The notes under the pieces are model-generated. The model had not been told where the DNA came from, did not search any database, and saw only the letters and a list, made by a program, of their open reading frames with translations. Shown one piece after another: positions 13,990 through 16,089 of a DNA stretch of 16,089 nt (position 1 is its first letter; every line of letters begins with the position of its first letter). Location of the stretch: the NCBI GenBank assembly GCA_002371135.1, contig DFGB01000050.1:1-16089 (forward strand), in the 5' to 3' direction. The stretch comes from Verrucomicrobia bacterium UBA3761 (lineage in GTDB: Bacteria > Verrucomicrobiota > Kiritimatiellia > RFP12 > UBA1067). The translations under genes were made by a program, and so were the position numbers.

Positions 13990-15015
13990 ATGGATATGCC
14001 CAAGTCTGCCCTCACGGGCGTCACGCTCAAGGATATGTTTGATGCCGGACTTCATTTCGGCCATCAGACGAAGCGCTGGAATCCGAAGATGAAAGGATAC
14101 ATCTTCGACAAGCGCAACGGCATTCACATCATCGATCTCACGCAGAGCGTCACGCTTCTCGACGAAGCGAGCGAGTTCGTGCGCAGCGTCATTCTCGACG
14201 GCAAGAAGCTTCTCTTCGTCGCCACGAAGAAGCAGGTCGCCGAAATGGTGAAGGAAATCGCCAGCGGCATCGGCCAGTATTACATGACCGAGCGTTGGCT
14301 CGGCGGCACGCTGACGAACTCCAAGACGATCCGCTCGTCCGTCAAGCGCATGCGTCAGCTCCAGGCCACCGCGAAGGCGAACGGCGGCGAACTTTCCGAG
14401 CACAAGCAGGAAGCCTCCAAACTGCGCCGCGAGCTCAACAAGCTCGAAAAGAACCTGACCGGCATTGCGGATATGACCGAACTCCCCGGCGCCGTGATCA
14501 TCGTCGACGTGGTGAAGGAATCTAACGCTGTCAAGGAAGCGGTCCGCCTCGGCATTCCCGTTGTGGCCGTCGTCGATACGAACGCCGATCCCGAGCCGAT
14601 CGACTACGTGATCCCCGGCAACGACGATTCCGTGCGCGGCGTCGAACTTCTTCTCAAGGGGCTCGCGAGCGTCGTCAAGACCGCCGACGAAGAGTACTCC
14701 GTCCGTGCGGCAGAGGATGCCCGCAAGCGCGAGGCCGACCGCAAGAACCGCGAGGAAGCCGAGCGCGCCGCCCGCGCCGAGCGCCGTGCCAAGAGCGCGA
14801 AAGCCGGTGAAGGCCGCAAGCCAGCCGCCGGGACCAAGAAGACTGCTGTCGCCGCCAATGTGAAGGCCGCGGCCCGCGCCGCCAAGGAGGCCGCCGAGAT
14901 CAAGGCCAAGGCCGAACTCGCCGCCAAGCGCCAGGCCGACGTCCAGGCCGCCGAGGCCGCTCTCAAGGCCGAAGAGGCCGCGCCCGAGACCGCTCCCGCG
15001 CCCGCAGCCGAGTAA
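13990..15015 (+). CDS. rpsB: 30S ribosomal protein S2 with a long C-terminal extension
   Basis: Protein of the small ribosomal subunit, needed for S1 binding and translation initiation. Conserved S2 blocks are clear: MFDAGLHFGHQTKRWNPKM and IFDKRNGIHIIDL near the start, then WLGGTLTNSKTI, ELPGAVIIVDV, GIPVVAVVDTNADP and IDYVIPGNDDS. The frame is open from 13903, but the ATG at 13990 has the Shine-Dalgarno sequence (AAAGGA) at 7-8 nt and yields the normal S2 N-terminus. The protein is 341 residues, against about 230-260 for most bacteria; from about residue 240 on it is an Ala/Lys/Glu/Arg-rich, probably helical tail ending in an Ala/Pro-rich stretch (APETAPAPAAE). Followed by tsf, the usual order in bacteria. 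Confidence 0.97.
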   Translation: MDMPKSALTGVTLKDMFDAGLHFGHQTKRWNPKMKGYIFDKRNGIHIIDLTQSVTLLDEASEFVRSVILDGKKLLFVATKKQVAEMVKEIASGIGQYYMTERWLGGTLTNSKTIRSSVKRMRQLQATAKANGGELSEHKQEASKLRRELNKLEKNLTGIADMTELPGAVIIVDVVKESNAVKEAVRLGIPVVAVVDTNADPEPIDYVIPGNDDSVRGVELLLKGLASVVKTADEEYSVRAAEDARKREADRKNREEAERAARAERRAKSAKAGEGRKPAAGTKKTAVAANVKAAARAAKEAAEIKAKAELAAKRQADVQAAEAALKAEEAAPETAPAPAAE

Positions 15016-15020
15016 ACAGG

Positions 15021-15074
15021 ATTTCTGGAATTTCCAGATCTTCTAGATTATCTAGATTTTCTAGAATTTCCAGA
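15021..15074. repeat. 9-bp tandem repeat (consensus TTTTCTAGA) between rpsB and tsf
   Basis: There are six contiguous 9-bp units: ATTTCTGGA, ATTTCCAGA, TCTTCTAGA, TTATCTAGA, TTTTCTAGA and ATTTCCAGA. Several units contain the palindrome TCTAGA, and the whole array can fold on itself (TCTGGAA with TTCCAGA). It fills over half of the 102-nt spacer; the rest is pyrimidine-rich (CTTTTCAATTTTCCAACC) up to the tsf ATG. Confidence 0.92.
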
Positions 15075-15117
15075 GCCAAACTTTTCAATTTTCCAACCTT
15101 TAATCTTTTCAACTCTT

Positions 15118-15963
15118 ATGGCTATTTCTCTTCAGCAAATCAAGGAACTGCGCGAAGCAACCGCAGCCGGCATGGGCGCTTGCAAGGAAGCGCTCATCGC
15201 CACCAACGGCAACATGGACGAGGCCGTGAAGTACCTTCGCGAGAAGGGTCTCGCCGTCGCCGCCAAGCGCGTCGACAAGGAATCCAAGCAGGGTATCGTC
15301 GCCCTCGCCGAGGCCGCAGACAAGAAGTCCATGGCGCTCGCCGAAGTCAACTGCGAGACCGACTTCGTCGCCAAGACCGAAGCATTCGTCAAGTTCGTTG
15401 ACGATGCCGCCAAGGTCGCGCTCGAAGGCAAGGATATCGAAACGACCCTCGGCGATGACTACAAGATGCTCCTCACCAAGACCGGCGAGAACGTCAAGAT
15501 CCGCCGCGCCGAGCGCTATCAGCTTGAAGGCGAGGGCGTGCTTTCCGGCTACATCCACATGGGCGGCAAGATCGGCGTCATCGTCGAGCTCGGTTGCGAG
15601 AAGGCGGAGTCTTCCGCTTCCGCGGCCCTTGCCGACGCGGCTCACATGATCTGCCTTCAGATCGCCGCCAACGCCCCCAAGTATGTCCGTCCCGAGGACG
15701 TTCCCCAGAAGGAAATCGACGACGAACTCGAAGTCAAGCTCAACGCTCTCAAGGAGCAGAAGGGCAAGCTTCCCCCCGAACAGGCGCTCGTCGGCATCAA
15801 GAAGGGCATGGCCGCCAAGTTCTGCACCCAGATTTGCCTCGTCAAGCAGGACTACGTCGCAGACGGCGAGCTCACGGTCGAGAAATACCTCGACGGCGTT
15901 GCCAAGACCCTTGGCGACAAGATCACCGTCAAGCGCTTCGTCCGCATGCAGCTCGGAGCCTGA
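15118..15963 (+). CDS. tsf: Elongation factor Ts
   Basis: EF-Ts is the cytoplasmic guanine nucleotide exchange factor that recycles EF-Tu. The 281-residue protein has the N-terminal UBA-like domain (residues 1-50: IKELREATAAGMGACKEAL), the EF-Tu-contacting signature NCETDFVAK at 78-86 (T81-D82-F83), the core with GYIHMGGKIGVIVEL, and the C-terminal part (QDYVADGELTVEKYL) ending KRFVRMQLGA. Length is normal. No Shine-Dalgarno sequence precedes the ATG at 15118; the upstream bases are AT- and pyrimidine-rich (TCTTTTCAACTCTT), so initiation may depend on S1 or on low structure. It is probably co-transcribed with rpsB. Confidence 0.97.
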   Translation: MAISLQQIKELREATAAGMGACKEALIATNGNMDEAVKYLREKGLAVAAKRVDKESKQGIVALAEAADKKSMALAEVNCETDFVAKTEAFVKFVDDAAKVALEGKDIETTLGDDYKMLLTKTGENVKIRRAERYQLEGEGVLSGYIHMGGKIGVIVELGCEKAESSASAALADAAHMICLQIAANAPKYVRPEDVPQKEIDDELEVKLNALKEQKGKLPPEQALVGIKKGMAAKFCTQICLVKQDYVADGELTVEKYLDGVAKTLGDKITVKRFVRMQLGA

Positions 15964-15972
15964 ACATAAATC

Positions 15973-16006
15973 AAGCGGAGAGCAGGAAATTTCCTGCTTC
16001 CCGCTT
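15973..16006 (+). terminator. Terminator after tsf
   Basis: AGCAGGAAA and TTTCCTGCT (15981-15998) form a perfect palindrome, extended after one G-U pair and one mismatch by AAGCGG (15973-15978) with CCGCTT (16001-16006). A T-rich stretch (TATTTC) follows. It lies 9 nt after the tsf stop. Confidence 0.75.
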
Positions 16007-16022
16007 TATTTCAATCCACTGT

Positions 16023-16063
16023 CATGCAATAGTTTTTTAACACAGAGGCACAGAGACACAGAG
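16023..16063. repeat. Dispersed CAGAG-rich repeat, copy 2 (cut by window end)
   Basis: CATGCAATAG followed by a T-run and repeats of CACAGAG matches the left part of the element at 2023-2064: the first 10 bases are identical and most of the next 30 agree. Like copy 1 it sits just behind a gene. The right half, which should pair with it as a hairpin, would lie beyond the window. Confidence 0.7.
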
Positions 16064-16089
16064 TTTATCGATTTTGCCGGTGTTATTTC

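Overview
This window looks like part of a high-GC bacterial chromosome from the PVC group, most likely a Kiritimatiellota/Lentisphaerae-type bacterium. That placement is inference. It rests on the GC-rich coding style, the pairing of an ECF sigma factor with a membrane anti-sigma-like protein and a LamG-type secreted protein, several exported glycan-active enzymes, and many short tandem repeats and hairpins between genes. All ten recognised protein genes are on the + strand. No tRNA, rRNA, CRISPR array or transposase gene was seen.

Layout. (1) 43-2013: a large unrecognised protein with a near-consensus promoter so close to its ATG that the mRNA may be leaderless. (2) 2014-2196: a hairpin-forming dispersed repeat, then a 7-bp tandem repeat. 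(3) 2197-3147: an orphan DppB/OppB-type ABC permease. (4) 3135-3362: an 8-bp tandem repeat running into a perfect 49-bp inverted repeat, then a hairpin overlapping the ribosome binding site of the next gene. (5) 3363-12345: a tightly packed five-gene operon: a trehalase/GH63-like glycosidase, an ECF sigma factor fused in frame to an SGNH hydrolase, an anti-sigma-like protein fused in frame to a secreted LamG protein, a Tat-type metallophosphoesterase, and a clan GH-A-like glycosidase. (6) 12416-13813: a CE7 acetyl-xylan-esterase-like enzyme with its own promoter. (7) 13854-15963: rpsB and tsf behind a textbook promoter, ending in a terminator and a second copy of the dispersed repeat.

The part most worth attention is 5028-8983. 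Two adjacent ORFs that overlap by 4 nt each join a cytoplasmic transcription regulator (sigma factor, then anti-sigma-like protein) to an exported protein, with no stop codon between the parts. At both joints there is an in-frame ATG with a Shine-Dalgarno-like sequence 9 nt upstream, followed by a Sec-type signal peptide. Each ORF therefore either makes a real membrane-spanning fusion of regulator and glycan-active or glycan-binding domain, or makes two proteins through internal initiation. The surrounding glycosidases, esterases and phosphoesterase suggest a self-regulated glycan-degradation locus in which the exported domains may sense or process the substrate.
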